A DNA stretch of 64,000 nt. Origin: Biscogniauxia marginata (taxonomy: Eukaryota > Ascomycota > Sordariomycetes > Xylariales > Xylariaceae). The notes under the pieces were generated by a model. That model was not told where the DNA came from, made no database searches, and saw only the letters and a program-made list of their open reading frames with translations. The stretch's first letter is position 1; each line of letters begins with the position of its first letter. Made by a program: the position numbers and the translations under genes. The stretch lies in assembly GCA_022695795.1 (NCBI GenBank), contig MU404096.1:62001-126000 (forward strand), in the 5' to 3' direction. This document shows, in pieces, positions 45,797-58,600 of the stretch.

Positions 45797-48047
45797 GGTC
45801 GCCGGTAAATGTACTAGACGAAGGACCACACCGAGGGGATTCTAGGCCGTTTTACGGGTTCCAAGCGATTTTACTGGAGAAGTTCCCGCTCTGAGAATTG
45901 CGAAATTATCTGTGAGAGAAGTGCGGTTTTGAGGAAAGCTGGAATATGGTCAACAGTCAGCTTACGTGATGAGGTCAGCCCGTTGAAGATGACAGGGGGG
46001 CATTAGCTAGGTGACGCTTATGTGCAGGTGATTACTGTGGACCCACTTCGGAGGATATAGAGAGTTGCCGAAGAAAACCCGGCCACCGTTATATAGGTAT
46101 CTAGTATATGTGCATAAAATATGCACTTACCTCAGATAGCTCCTCATATCATATGGAATATTAATGATTCTTCAAATTCCAACCCCTAAAGAGCCTTCTA
46201 GACATCGACACCACTATGCCAATCATTTAAGCGCTATTTGAGGTAATATATATGTTGTATTTCGCTTTTCATTCATTTTCCTAATAAGTAGGTAGGTTCT
46301 ATAAGAATTATATGCATAAAGCAGTTTTAAGATTTTGAACTCGATAGAAACATTTTGTACCGAGAATGAAATCTGCGTTTAGAATCAGCAAGGTAACTCG
46401 GCAAAAGATACAAATCCTTAGCCCTAGTTTAGTGAGACTTGTTGGACAATCGTGTGGCAGCTATTTGCGAGACCGCTGAAGCCGGGCTATTGTAAGGCGG
46501 CCATGGTTGCTTGTAAGATTGCCGCAAGCCCAGCACAGTTGTCTCCAAAGCGTTCTTAATAAGACTGGAGTCCATAGTTGCAATACCGATGGAGCGCAAC
46601 TCCAGCATAGCTAGCGGAAATTTTAAATATAGTCATTGGTGCATTGCCCACCCAATAAGCTCTATCTAAGATCAAAGCTTATTATTGCTTCCCGTGCTGA
46701 ATTCTATTTAGCATCTTGCGACTTTGCCTATCATATTGCAGCATTTACAAATATTATCCAACAGTGCCTGTATAGAATAGAAATCGACCAGTTTCAACGC
46801 ATAATCAAATTCTCTAGCCGAGTGGTAACGTTAGGAATATGTCCTATCAAGTTTATAAAGGTGTGTCGTATGCCTGGAGATAAATTCAGCAAAATAGCTC
46901 TGTGCATCTATATTTGATATTCGGCCACACCATTATACTCTGAGACCAAGAAGAATAATTCTGAAGTTTTCATTTAAAGAATAATATGAATGGGATGTAA
47001 TAGTGGTATGGCCTTTATGAGATTGCTGGTGGGCGTGGTCTGAGGTCTCGTTCGTCAGGTCGGCAAACCTGTTTTATAAAGTGATCCGATATCAGTCCTA
47101 ATGTTTCATATCCGCAAGAACCGTGACTCTAGCTGCGAGTGGTCTTTCTGTAGAGCTACGATACCGGATATTGTTAGAGTATATTTCCAACGCCAGACTC
47201 AAACCGTCATTCTCCCGGCACATAGCTGACCAGAGATCATAGCGCAACAGCTCAACGAATTCGCCTTCTACCAACGAAGCTAAGTTTACTTTAGAACGCG
47301 TAATCCGGTAAATACTGTTCCAGTTATCTGGTTTAGCTATGATTCCTACTAGAGCTATAACTACTTTAAGTTTAGATAGCCGCCGCAAATGCAAGATTGC
47401 CAAACCAATGATTGAGAACTCCCACCACTCGAGGGCACCTTTGGCTCTCCTGCATCTTCCGTATTACATACATTCCAGCCTTAGATCCGAAGCTTGGTAT
47501 ACAACTTCGGAAACCCTTAATTCGAAAATTAGCGGAACTCAAGTATTTCTTGGCGGATGGCAACCACATGCTTTCTATTCAAACATAACTCAGAAGGGAG
47601 TGGAAGGTCATTCACATCAATATCTCACCATATTAGATTTCGTATCGGGGACTTCCATCATATGACCGATACCAAGAACACCTGAGCATTGTCCCTTCTC
47701 TTAGTATACAGGGCCCTGAAGCTACGCGGAGAGCCTACCCCCCTTCGGCCCTCCACCATAACTTAATTAACGTGAATTTGAAATGTTGAAGCCTTCGAAG
47801 CTTTAGGAACCAGATTCTTCAAGGCGTACGCCATGGCGTTCATATGCCTAATAGATGCGATTTCTAGTCATCATCTATCAGGAGAAGACCTCCGATATAC
47901 GATTAAAAAGCCCTTGGAGAACCTGCATCAATAAATTTTTTCCAACGATCCTTCTTTACTCCTGTCTGTCACTACTATTTCTCTCATTCTGTTTCCTGTC
48001 CTTCTTTACTACCCTCCCGAGCCAGGGCCCAATATCAGTTTGGCAAA
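45797..48047. other. 2.25-kb stretch with decayed coding-like fragments
   Basis: Minus-strand frames with protein-like composition but no continuity lie at about 46449-46620, 47098-47403 and 47372-47569. They could be pieces of one broken gene or chance ORFs. No family recognised. The final few hundred bases should be the promoter of the multicopper oxidase. Confidence 0.4.
46449..47569 (-). pseudogene. possible decayed gene of unknown family
   Basis: Reading the minus strand, three separated open segments look coding: one around 47569-47372 (AGMYVIRKMQESQRCPRVVG), one at 47403-47098 (VGIIAKPDNWNSIYRITRSK), and one at about 46620-46449 (MDSSLIKNALETTVLGLRQS). They are in different frames and separated by AT-rich DNA with many stops. 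I could not join them by plausible introns. This may be a relic gene or mere chance. Confidence 0.25.
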
Positions 48048-50044
48048 ATGCATAAGGCGTACCTCGGTGCGCTTGCCACACTGTCACAGGCAGTTGGCTC
48101 TTGGGCAGCTACGGTTACGTATGACTGGAATGTGACATGGGTTTCTGGTGCTCCTGATGGCTTTAATAGACCGATAATAGGTATCAACAACGAATGGCCG
48201 TGTCCGCTAATTGAAGCCAACGTCGGTGATACTATTGTCATCAACATGACAAATAAGCTTGTAAACGAAACCACCGGCCTTCACTTTCATGGAATCAACC
48301 AAATCAACTCAAATTTTATGGATGGTGCCGCTGGTTCTAACCAGTGCCCTGTGCCGCCTGAATACTCGATTTCATATAGCTTTTTGGTAAGCTCGGAAAC
48401 CCACCAGAGCTCAAGTCATCAGGAAATCAAATGAATGCTAAATCTTTATAGGCTGATTCCGCGGGTACATATTGGTGTAAGTGAAAACGAAAGCCGGCCC
48501 GACTTTATGTTAACTAATTACAATGAAGATCACTCACATAACATGGGACAATATCCCGATGGTCTTCGTGGACCCCTTATCGTCCACGACCCGGCAGATC
48601 CATACCTCAATGACTATGATGAGGATATAATCCTTACGGTGTCTGACTGGCAAGTTATTCATTCCATTATGATTTTTATATATTAGTTCCGAGATTGTTG
48701 ACAACCTGGCTAGGTATCACTCGCAGACACCAGCATTGGTGCAGCAAATGCTTCAGCCTAACAACACTGAGTTTCTACCTCCACATCCAAACAGCATCAC
48801 TGTAAACGAAGGTGCCAATGGCCTGATTCCCGTAGAGGCTGGCAAGACCTACCGGATCCGCATTATCAACTTTTCTGCGCTAACGGCTGCTTTCATCTCC
48901 TTTGAGAGCCTTTCTATGGATGTAGTCATGATTGACGCGTCCTACGTCCGAAGGCAAACTGTGGATCAACTACGCATATCGGCTTCTCAACGTTACGATA
49001 TCTTGGTTACGCCCAGTGGCAGCGACGATATTTACCCATATCTGCTGGCCTTGGACACCAACCGCGACTACACGAGCGAGCAAGAATCCGCCGCCTTCCA
49101 CGACAACTTTACGGGCGCGCTGACGATCAGCTCCGACGACAGCACAAGCGATGCTGTTACCGCCATCCCGACGTTTTCCGTGTCTGCGTTCCAGCCGTTC
49201 AATGACGTCCAGTTCCAGCCTTACGATAACCAGCCCGCATACGGGCCCGTCACGAAGCACTGGGTGCTCAACTTCGACTACTGCCAAGACGCCAACGGCT
49301 ACCCGCGCGCCTGCTTCAACGGGTCGACCTTCATTGACCAGACGGTGCCTACGCTGTACTCGGTGGCCTCGCTGGGGGGCAACAACACCGAAGTGGAGGC
49401 GTACGGGTCGGTGGGCGCCTTCACCGTGGCGTACGGCGAGGTGCTCGAGATCGTTATCAACAACAACGACACGGGCGTGCACCCGTTCCACCTGCACGGG
49501 CACCAGTTCCAGGTGCTTGAGCGGCCGTTCAGCAACGCCGGGGACTGGGATGGCAGCGACTGGGCCGGGAACCCGGTGCCGCCCCGTCGCGACACGGTGG
49601 ACGTGTACGCGCACTCGCACGTCGTCCTGCGTATCGTCGCCAACAACCCCGGCGTCTTCCTCCTCCATTGCCACATCGAGTGGCACGTCGAGATGGGCCT
49701 GGCGGCGACGCTGATCGAGGCCCCCGAGCGCCTTATCGACTACCCCATCCCACAGGACCACATCGACGTCTGCGAGGCCTTGGGCGTGCCCACCTCGGGC
49801 AACGCCGCCGGAAACGCGGTCTGGTGGGACACTGATGGTTTCATCACCGTCCCGCCTACTACCTTCACTGGGTGGGTGTTTTTTCTTTCTTCTCCCTTTC
49901 ATCGTCGTCGTCGTCGTTGCCCGAACACCCCCCTATTAAACCCCGCTCTCCCTTCCTTTCCCCCGTCATATAATATTGATTGATTTGCTGACACTCTCGT
50001 GATCCTTTAGTTCTCTCTTCCTCGAGCCGGGTACGTCGTCTTAA
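48048..50044 (+). CDS. secreted multicopper oxidase (Fet3/Abr1-type, laccase-like)
   Basis: Five exons (48048-48386, 48452-48476, 48529-48649, 48714-49871, 50011-50044) encode 558 residues. A signal peptide of ~20 residues is followed by the four copper-binding segments: LHFHGIN (His79, His81), YWYHSH (His123, His125), [10 protein letters not shown] (from His418) and [12 protein letters not shown] (from His480, with the type-1 Cys481). The [14 protein letters not shown] segment resembles Fet3 and Abr1 more than basidiomycete laccases. The short C-terminus ([10 protein letters not shown]) has no membrane anchor, unlike yeast Fet3, and no Ftr1 permease gene is nearby. Exon 2 is a 25-nt microexon. 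Intron 3 (48650-48713) begins GCAAGT: only this GC donor restores SDW-YHSQTP in frame. Likely oxidises phenolic or pigment precursors, or iron, outside the cell. Confidence 0.92.
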
Positions 50045-52083
50045 GCGCAGCGTCATGCGGAGGAAGCCCAACGGCCAGTCTTGGGCATAACCTAGATGCG
50101 TTTCCCTATTTCATTTATTCCAGGAACGCGGGGAAGCCGACGGATTTATGTACAAGGCAGAATTATGAGACGAGACAAGTTGAGAAACCAAGGGGGGATG
50201 AGCAGGTCTCGGAGTTCTTACAAAAGCCTCCCCCGCCCTGCCTCTTTTCTCCTTCAGCGCCATTTGCTTATCTCTTCTCCTGCTGTGTTTTCTGACTTTT
50301 CTCTTTTCTTCTCTTCATCAATTCCCACTAATTAGATCATCAAAACTTCCCAAAGAGGCAACTCTCTCACTTGTATGTTTAGACTAGACAGTCATTTTTA
50401 AAGAGTTTCACGAGATCAAACTACATTATTGGGTACCTAGTCTTCGCACTTTTACAGTCAACACTTGAGGACACATAGTAGAAATACATTCGTGATACCC
50501 AATAATCACCGTAGTTTAGGACGAGTTACTTCATTCGCGAGTTCCCGCGAAGGGGCATAATGTTCGATCCGTTTATCAGTAACAAGCTGCTCGGGTAAGT
50601 ATGGCGTCTTGTCTCCTTGTAGCCCATTTGTTCTGGCTTCCCTGCCACCATGCCGCGGCTTCCGATGATGTACAGGACAAGACGCACACGCCCCCCTACT
50701 GTACGACTACGGTGCGAACCAGCCATCCGGAGGGTTTTTTCGGGTGCGTTCCTATCCCGGACGTTATAACCAGCGCGTCAGGATAACTGCCTCTCGGTCC
50801 GACTCCACGGTCCGTACATCTGGGCCCATTGGTTCGTCTGTCTTACCTGCATTCCTACATATTATATGTATGTAAGAGGGACCGTTCCGGGGGAGGGTGG
50901 TATGGCTACGTCGTGTTTGTAACACAGCCATGTTAAGCATGTAAGAGGCAGGCTGGGTGGATGGGGGAGACATAAACAGCCCTTCTGATAGTCCGGAATC
51001 TGGATCCGCGTCCATCATTCGTAAATTCGCGAAATATGCGATAAACCTAATGCAGGCAAGGGTTGCACTAGGCATCGGTGTATGAGGAAACGGGTTGGTA
51101 AGACTTTTTCCTTTGACCTTATTAATTGAAAATCCAGCCCAATAGCGATGGGGCTCTGGGATACGTGGGGGGGGGGGTTCAAGAATGGATTATTCATCGA
51201 AGTAGGTGAGAACCTTACATCCTGTTTCCTTGGGAGGGCTGGACATTATTCCTTGGATATTGAAAATGCCGTATCACCGCGAAAGGGTTTAGCTTGGGCG
51301 GCACAGTCAGAGACACATTTTTGAATTAGTCAATCTAGCACACGGAATTCAAGACCGTCCGACGGAGATTAGGATATCCGCTGCGGGCATGATGGGCGGT
51401 GCGACGAGCCCAATTGGACCTTCATACTCCTATCTCCAACGTTTATGTCCGTCTTGAACCAATGTACGGGGAATCGAGGTATTATCGTGGGTGGCGATAC
51501 GTAGCCAAGCCCATCAACTAAAGAAAACAATATGATGTAAGATCTCGGAGCTGCTTGACACTCGTCATGGATTATTCTGTTGGCCACGATGGGGAGATTG
51601 TATCCGGATCCGGAATCACTGTCCGATAAGCAATGGACTTGATGTTAAGAGGTCTTGGATCTAGCCTCTTCTATCAGATAGCTACCTACCTAGATAGCAG
51701 ATGCCGAAGAGGGCATATATTCCATGCCGATTTATCTGCATTGGCCGGTCGATAGGCCTCTACATTATACGCAAGGGAATATAACATTCGTGTTCCAGTC
51801 TGAAAAGCTTGACAATATTCTTTTGAAGGCTATGGCATGCTTTTCCTGAAGATGCACAAATAATCTGAGTAGCGACGATAGACGTCGTAGACCGTTAGAT
51901 ACATGTAATGTGAGGTGCTTTCAGAGCCAGGAGCTTACCACAACATGAAGATGAGATCGTGTATGCATGTAGGTTCGATAGCTACCTAATCTACGGGCTA
52001 CTCATCAGGCACCGAGTTTTTACGTATCATCACGAGACGCATCTGAACCTCAAGGTTGTCACGGAGGAAAACCGGGTTTTCCG

Positions 52084-52103
52084 TCACACCTAGCTAGGTG
52101 TGA
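52084..52103. repeat. 20-nt perfect palindrome TCACACCTAGCTAGGTGTGA
   Basis: Exact self-complementarity over 20 bases, with mixed base composition, in the desert between the multicopper oxidase and the PKS. Confidence 0.85.
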
Positions 52104-55100
52104 AGCGCCGTAACATGTGTTGGTGCATTTTCCAACGAAAATCGTATTGCAATTACATGTAGCTCAGTTATCCCAAGACTTTAAACCGGAGGTCCGAAGT
52201 TAAAATGCGCGGCGACGGACTGAGCGATCTGGGTGTAGTGTAGAATCTCGTATATCTCTAACATATCACATCTAATCTTATTCAGCTTAAGTTCTTATCA
52301 CTAATGGGAGATCGGGAAGTAACGGGAACTTATTGAGTTCCGACCCCCAACAAGAGTCTCTCATCCATACTACTGACTCTGTCTGTAGTCCTAAGTTGTT
52401 GGAAATAGTCGATTCCTGCGGAGGCCGCCAAGCAATCACCCTATGGCCGTGGCATGTTTCTGGGAAGGAATCGGATTACCGTAGGATCTGGTGTAAGAGA
52501 GAGATTATACCGGGTAGTCATGCAGGTGACAAGGGTGGGAGTCGAAGACGGAGAGCAACCCTGTGGCTCTGGGCACGAAGTGCCTTGCAGACTGACTGGC
52601 CAGCTACACGTAGCTACCCAGCTGAGCTGCGGCCAAGGATGATGACTGTACCCGTGAGTTGCTGCCGATCGCTAGACCCTACCGGCCACATGCAAAACGT
52701 GTATTGTGATGCTGAAGCTCGCAGGAGGTGATAAGGTTGAGTATATTAATAGACGAGGCTAGGCTTCGGATCCAGAGCTTGTGATAACACGGTTGATGCA
52801 AGAATCAAAATTTGTGTCTCAAAGATAACCAGTCGTCTGTCTAGGACTCATAGCCACTGGATGATTTAATTAAACTCACGTAGCATAACAGCTAATCAAG
52901 GTGAAAGGTGAGTTGTGAGATGTGAGATGCAAATATGGCTCGGGTACAGGGTGAAAGATGGGAAAGTGAAAATGGTTAAAGCAGAATTGCGTCGGAATTA
53001 TTTAGTTAAGGTCTACCCACCTTGGGGTAAGGTCTGGGGAGTGCCAAGGTCGGACCCCCTTTGCCTCCCAAGTGGGCAGACACCACCCCCAAGGTTACAT
53101 TGTGGGGCCTAGTTCAAAGATATAGATACCGACATAGTATCCTTGTTAGGGATCTCCGTATGTAAACTATTCCAGGATTATTAATTACAGTTAGCTCTGT
53201 ACAAGTCCCACTAATATTCGGAAGTAGTCTTCTATACACTTTTCTATTGACAATTACTTGTTTTAGATACTTCCATAGAAATAATGATCGTTGCTTACAT
53301 GCTGCCTAGTTATCTTCTTTACAAATACATGTGCGCCTATATAAATGCCCATATGTAATCCTGTAGCTAAATATCGGGCCTTGTATAAAGCTAACTGCGA
53401 TAATCTATAACAAGTTGGCCCTGCCGGACGGCTGCTGCCATCTGACGTACACGATACGGCTACCTTACATTATATTGGTACATGTGAATATCTCAACGCT
53501 AACGTCTGGCTACTTTTTTAATTTCTAACACTATATTATCAGAGCTATTGAGTGTAAACATGTGAGGATTCTCTCATATACATGTAGGTAGTGATAGCAA
53601 CAATTACAGCGGGCTGCTGTTGGGCCGTCATGCCGAATAATACAGAGGGGAGTAGGCCTTGATCTCGGTATAAATAGAATGACATCAGCATCATCAGAAG
53701 ATGATGACATTATACCTAGTTTGCTGCCTACAGGAGACACAACTTCACATGCCAGATGATATATGTTATTCGATCTGTAATTCCCGGGATAGAGACAAGA
53801 GACATGGCGCTCTCTCGAGACAGCGTTGCTCCCTCGAAAAGCTCATTCTTAGTCGCGTGATAATCTGGACGTGTCTCGGCCACTCTGTCCATGCTTCTGC
53901 ATGGGAAGTTGGCTGGTACCGCGTGGTTTCATTGATACTCTGGAAGTTCTCGAAGCCACATCTGGGGTGGTTGGCGGTAACCCCTAGACTCGTGCCCACA
54001 ACCTTGAATAAGCCCTAGCAGGCAGTTCCTACCGCTGCATCCACCGGCATATTGCGGCTGTGATCTCCAGCCTATGCCGGCAGCATGGGAGCATATATCA
54101 CCATCTGCACGCCGTGCCCCGTGGTCGCATACGGACTATGCTCACCCCACCCCATCTATCTGGTCTTCCATCACGACTGTACTCTATGGACTGTATAGGT
54201 GCAAGTAATGTAACAGACTCAAGATATCATCAGGTGTCTTCGGGAGAGCTGTGGCTCTTGCCAATCTTTTGTGGCCCCAGATCTTAGTCGAGATCGTTTA
54301 GATCGATTATCGAGCTGTAGGTAGTCCCGGCACTTTACACTTCGGCGAACCGAGGGTACGGACTCAATAAGGGGCAGTGTCGGCGTCATAAACCTTTTCT
54401 TCGGTGAGACAGTGATTCCAGTCTGCAGTGGCATGGGAGGACTTGCCCTACCTTTACCTTATTTTGTCCCCTGGTACATTTGTGGCGTTTGCTGAGCATG
54501 GCACGGTTTCGATGTTATCTCTTGCAGCCGTGGGGTGGATTGCAGATGGCTAGCTTCTGGAGGCTGATTGTCTCAACTAAGGGGGGAGAGAGACCTAAAC
54601 TAGGCAAGTGGTTCGACCTTGTTGAGAGCTCAACTTTATTGCATGAGAGTACCTAAGCAAGATATTATAAGCTACACTGCATGTAATATCGGTTCGAAGA
54701 ATACATTGGCTATGAAATGTACATAAACAAACATATAGGCATATGGATATCTACGTTTAGATCATATATCGTAGTAAACAGAGTATCATAATGCATCTAG
54801 GCAAATAACCGATTTAGGTATGTCAGGATTTAATTATGGAGACCAGTCCCGTCGCCGATCAGCTACGACCAAATTCCTCTCGCCCTGCTTCGATATGCGC
54901 CATAAACTCTAGTCTTCCTGCGGTCATGTCGGCGGACATCCCCAACGGTCAACTACTCGCGACCCACTGTCTTTGCGCTTGAGTAAGATCAGGAACAATA
55001 CATTAGAAACATTGGTTGTTCTAGTCGGGTCCAATGTACCCCTTTGTGCGGCGCTCCAGGAACGACGCCATGTTCCCCGTGTCAGTTTCCCTAGGTTATC

Positions 55101-55551
55101 TTATTTGCTAAGGGAAGCAGAATAGCCTGCTAACTAAATTCCACAGACAACATTGCGAGGCTGGGACAGGATGCCCATGTCAGTGCGGTGCTCAGGAACT
55201 CGGGCATGTACTACACAGACTTAGTTGCTCGGCCCAGCACTATTCAAGACGTCAAGCTTAGCTGCTGTGACCAGCCCTCCCGGACAAGACACTGGATGCC
55301 CACCAAACTTAGCTGACAGCCCTATACCTCAAAGTATTTTTCCAAACATGGAAATGCTTATTGTTTACACGAGACTTCGGTCACCGATGGTTGACCAGGG
55401 CCGGACCACTGGAGAGACCCCCCCTCCCACTTGTGGCTTTCCGGCAACCGCGAGTAAAGCCTGTCATGATGTGAGGATCTTCGTACATGGGATCATTGTG
55501 CTGGTGCCCTATTTGGTCCAAGCTAGCTTGACTAAGGCTGGGTTGATCACA

Positions 55552-55558
55552 TATATAA
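55552..55558 (+). promoter_or_regulatory. TATA box of the PKS gene
   Basis: TATATAA lies 79 bases before the PKS start codon, with an A/C-rich leader between, a normal spacing for a fungal core promoter. Confidence 0.55.
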
Positions 55559-55636
55559 GTGAAAGATGACTTTCCACTTCAAACTCGAACATTTACAACT
55601 CAAACAACAAACCCACCCACATCCATCACATACACG

Positions 55637-58600
55637 ATGGCGGACCAGATGTCATTTCTCCTATTTGGAGACCAGTCACTAGACACACACGGCTTCCTAG
55701 CCGACTTCTTCAGACAAGGGAACCCTAGTGTTCTATCAAAGGAATTTCTCAGACTAGCTGGCGATGCTTTGAGAGAAGAGGTAGAGCGGTTGCCTCGAGT
55801 AGAACGACAGAAGATCCCTATATTCCGAACTTTGCAACAGCTCAACGAGCGATATCATGCACAGAGTATCAAATTCCCTGGCATCGACAGTGCCCTACTC
55901 TGCATAACACAACTAGCACATTACATAGAGTGTGTCAATTAGAACTTACTCTACTTGGTACATCCTTTCCGCTAACACTTCTGATAGCCGCTCCGAGAAG
56001 GAATACGAAGATGCTACTCGGCCCGAAAACACGAAGCTTTCCGGACTCTGCACCGGACTCTTCGCCGCAACCGCTATTGCGTCGAGTCCAACTCTTTCCA
56101 CTCTTCTCCCCATAGCTGTCCAGGTTGTCTTGATGGCATTCAGAACAGGGGCTTATGTAGCCTCGCTAGCTGAGAGACTAAGTCCACAGACTGGAAAGTC
56201 GGAGAGCTGGACATACGTTCTCCCCTCAGTCAAAGAGCCTGAGGCAACGTCCATCCTTGCAGAGTTCCACGAATCCGAGGTATGCAGATAGCCCTTGACT
56301 CCTTGGAGAATTGACCCAACCTAACATGCTTCCCAGGGGATCCCCCAGGCTACACAGGCCTACATCAGTGCTGTGTCTGCGAGCAATGTTGCGATATCTG
56401 GCCCGCCAGCAACGTTGAAATCTCTTTTTAACAAAGATCTGTTTGAATCGAGACCAACGGCTATTCCCGTGTATGGCCCGTATCATGCACCGCATTTGCA
56501 TGGGTCAGTAGACATTGAGAAACTTCTACGGCTCAACGATGAGACTGTCACTGCTGCTCTTGCTGGATCAAGGCCCCGCAGCGGCATCATGTCATGTGTC
56601 ACTGGTATCGCCTTCACAGAGAGAGACACTAAGGCCTTGCTCAAAGCGGTTGTTCATGAGATATTGAACGAACCACTTATGTTTAACAAGGCTCTTAACG
56701 GTAGTGTCAACGAGGCGCGTGGGTTTGAAGGGTCGCGTGTTATAATAATCCCATGTGGCCCAACCCAGGCCGCCAGTATCTTGGCCAACGTGTTAAAATC
56801 CGAGACGAAGCTCAATGTTGTGATCCGATCACCTCCAAAGGTGTCTCGGGAGAGCAGCGTGTCGTCGATCGGTAACCATGGATCGACTGGGAAATGCAAA
56901 TTAGCCATCGTGGGCATGGCTGGCAGATTCCCAGATTCAGAGAGTCATGAGGCTCTGTGGGAGCTTCTAGAGAAGGGAATCGACGCACACCGTGTAGTGC
57001 CAGCAGATCGATTCCCGGTCGAAACTCACTACGATCCGACTGGAAAGGCAATTAACACTAGTCATACGCCATACGGTAACTGGATCAAGAACCCAGGTCA
57101 CTTTGATCCTCGTTTCTTCAACATGTCACCTCGCGAGGCTTTGCAAACGGACCCTATGCAACGCATGGCATTGACTACTGCGTACGAAGCTCTCGAGATG
57201 TCTGGTTATGTCCCCAACCGGACTCCTTCCACAAGACTTGATCGCATCGGTACTTTCTATGGCCAGACCTCCGATGACTGGCGTGAAATCAACGCGGCCC
57301 AGGAAGTTGACACCTACTTCATTACAGGTGGTGTGCGCGCTTTCGGACCAGGCCGTATCAATTACTATTTCGGCTTCAGCGGGCCCAGTTTGAACATAGA
57401 CACTGCATGTTCTTCCAGTGCCGCAGCCCTCCAGGTTGCATGCTCGTCTCTGTGGGCAAAGGATTGTGATACAGCTATCGTCGGTGGTTTGTCATGCATG
57501 ACCAACTCGGACATTTTCTCCGGCCTAAGTCGTGGCCAGTTCTTGTCAAAGGAGCACAATTGTAACACCTTTGACAACGACGCTGACGGCTACTGCAGAG
57601 CCGATGCCTGTGCTTCTATTGTTATCAAGCGCCTCGATGATGCTTTAGAGGACAAGGATAACATTCTCGCTGTGGTGCTCGGATCCCAGACAAACCACTC
57701 AGCTGATGCCATTTCTATTACTCACCCTCATGGACCTACTCAGTCTATATTGTCGAGAGCCATCTTAGATGAAGCCGGTGTGGACCCTCTTGACGTTGAT
57801 TACGTTGAGATGCACGGAACTGGCACTCAGGCTGGCGATGGCACTGAAATGATCTCTGTTACGGATGTCTTTGCCCCTGCTGACCGACACCGATCTTCCG
57901 ACAGGCCTCTATACCTTGGTGCTGTCAAGTCTAATATTGGTCATGGCGAAGCAGCTTCTGGTGTGACAGCTCTTATTAAGGTCCTGATGATGCTCAAAAA
58001 GAACGCCATCCCCCCTCACATCGGTATCAAGAAGGAGATTAACAAGACATTCCCCGTAGATCTTGGTGACCGAGGAGTCAACATTGCTTTCCATAAGACA
58101 CCTTTCGTCCGCAAGGACGGCAAACCCCGAAGAGTCTTTGTTAACAATTTCAGTGCTGCTGGTGGTAATACTGGCCTATTGCTCGAGGAGGGCCCGCGCT
58201 ACAAAACAGCTACTGTTGATCCCCGTAGCCAACATGTCATCACCTTGACTGCTAAGTCCAAGTCTGCGATGATACGCAATGCGGAAAATCTCATCAGATG
58301 GATGGAAGAGAATCCCTCTACATCGGTTTCACATGTTGCCTACACGACAACTGCCCGCAAGATCCAGCATTACTGGCGAATGAACGTAATGGCTAGCAGT
58401 TTGGTGGAGGCTCAAGAGGCTATCAAAGAACGTTTGAAATCCAATTTTGTTCCTGTCTCTCCTGAACAGCCTAAGGTTGCGTTCATGTTTACTGGTCAGG
58501 GATCGCACTACGCCGGTCTCGGGAAAGAGCTTTATTCACACTACTCTGTCTTCCGCCAGGCTATCGACGAATATAACCACCTCGCTTTTATACATGGCTT

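Larger units (their letters stand above)
50045..55636. other. 5.6-kb gene desert upstream of the PKS
   Basis: No convincing gene. It holds a G11 tract near 51167-51177, a 20-nt palindrome at 52084-52103, a possible coding relic around 55040-55250, and the PKS promoter. Short ORFs throughout lack domain content. It is AT-leaning with many short TAGGTA-type words; a decayed repeat origin is possible but unproven. Confidence 0.5.

Noticed and set aside
48970..49902. 310-codon open frame antisense to the multicopper oxidase
   Set aside because: It mirrors the GC-rich third positions of the real gene. The plus strand encodes all copper motifs, and the antisense product has no domain character.
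52333..52731. 132-codon plus-strand frame in the pre-PKS desert
   Set aside because: It begins with ATG-like context only by chance, shows no domain or splice continuation, and its composition matches the flanking DNA.
55225..55569. 114-codon frame upstream of the PKS
   Set aside because: It starts from a non-ATG codon and runs into the PKS TATA box and leader.
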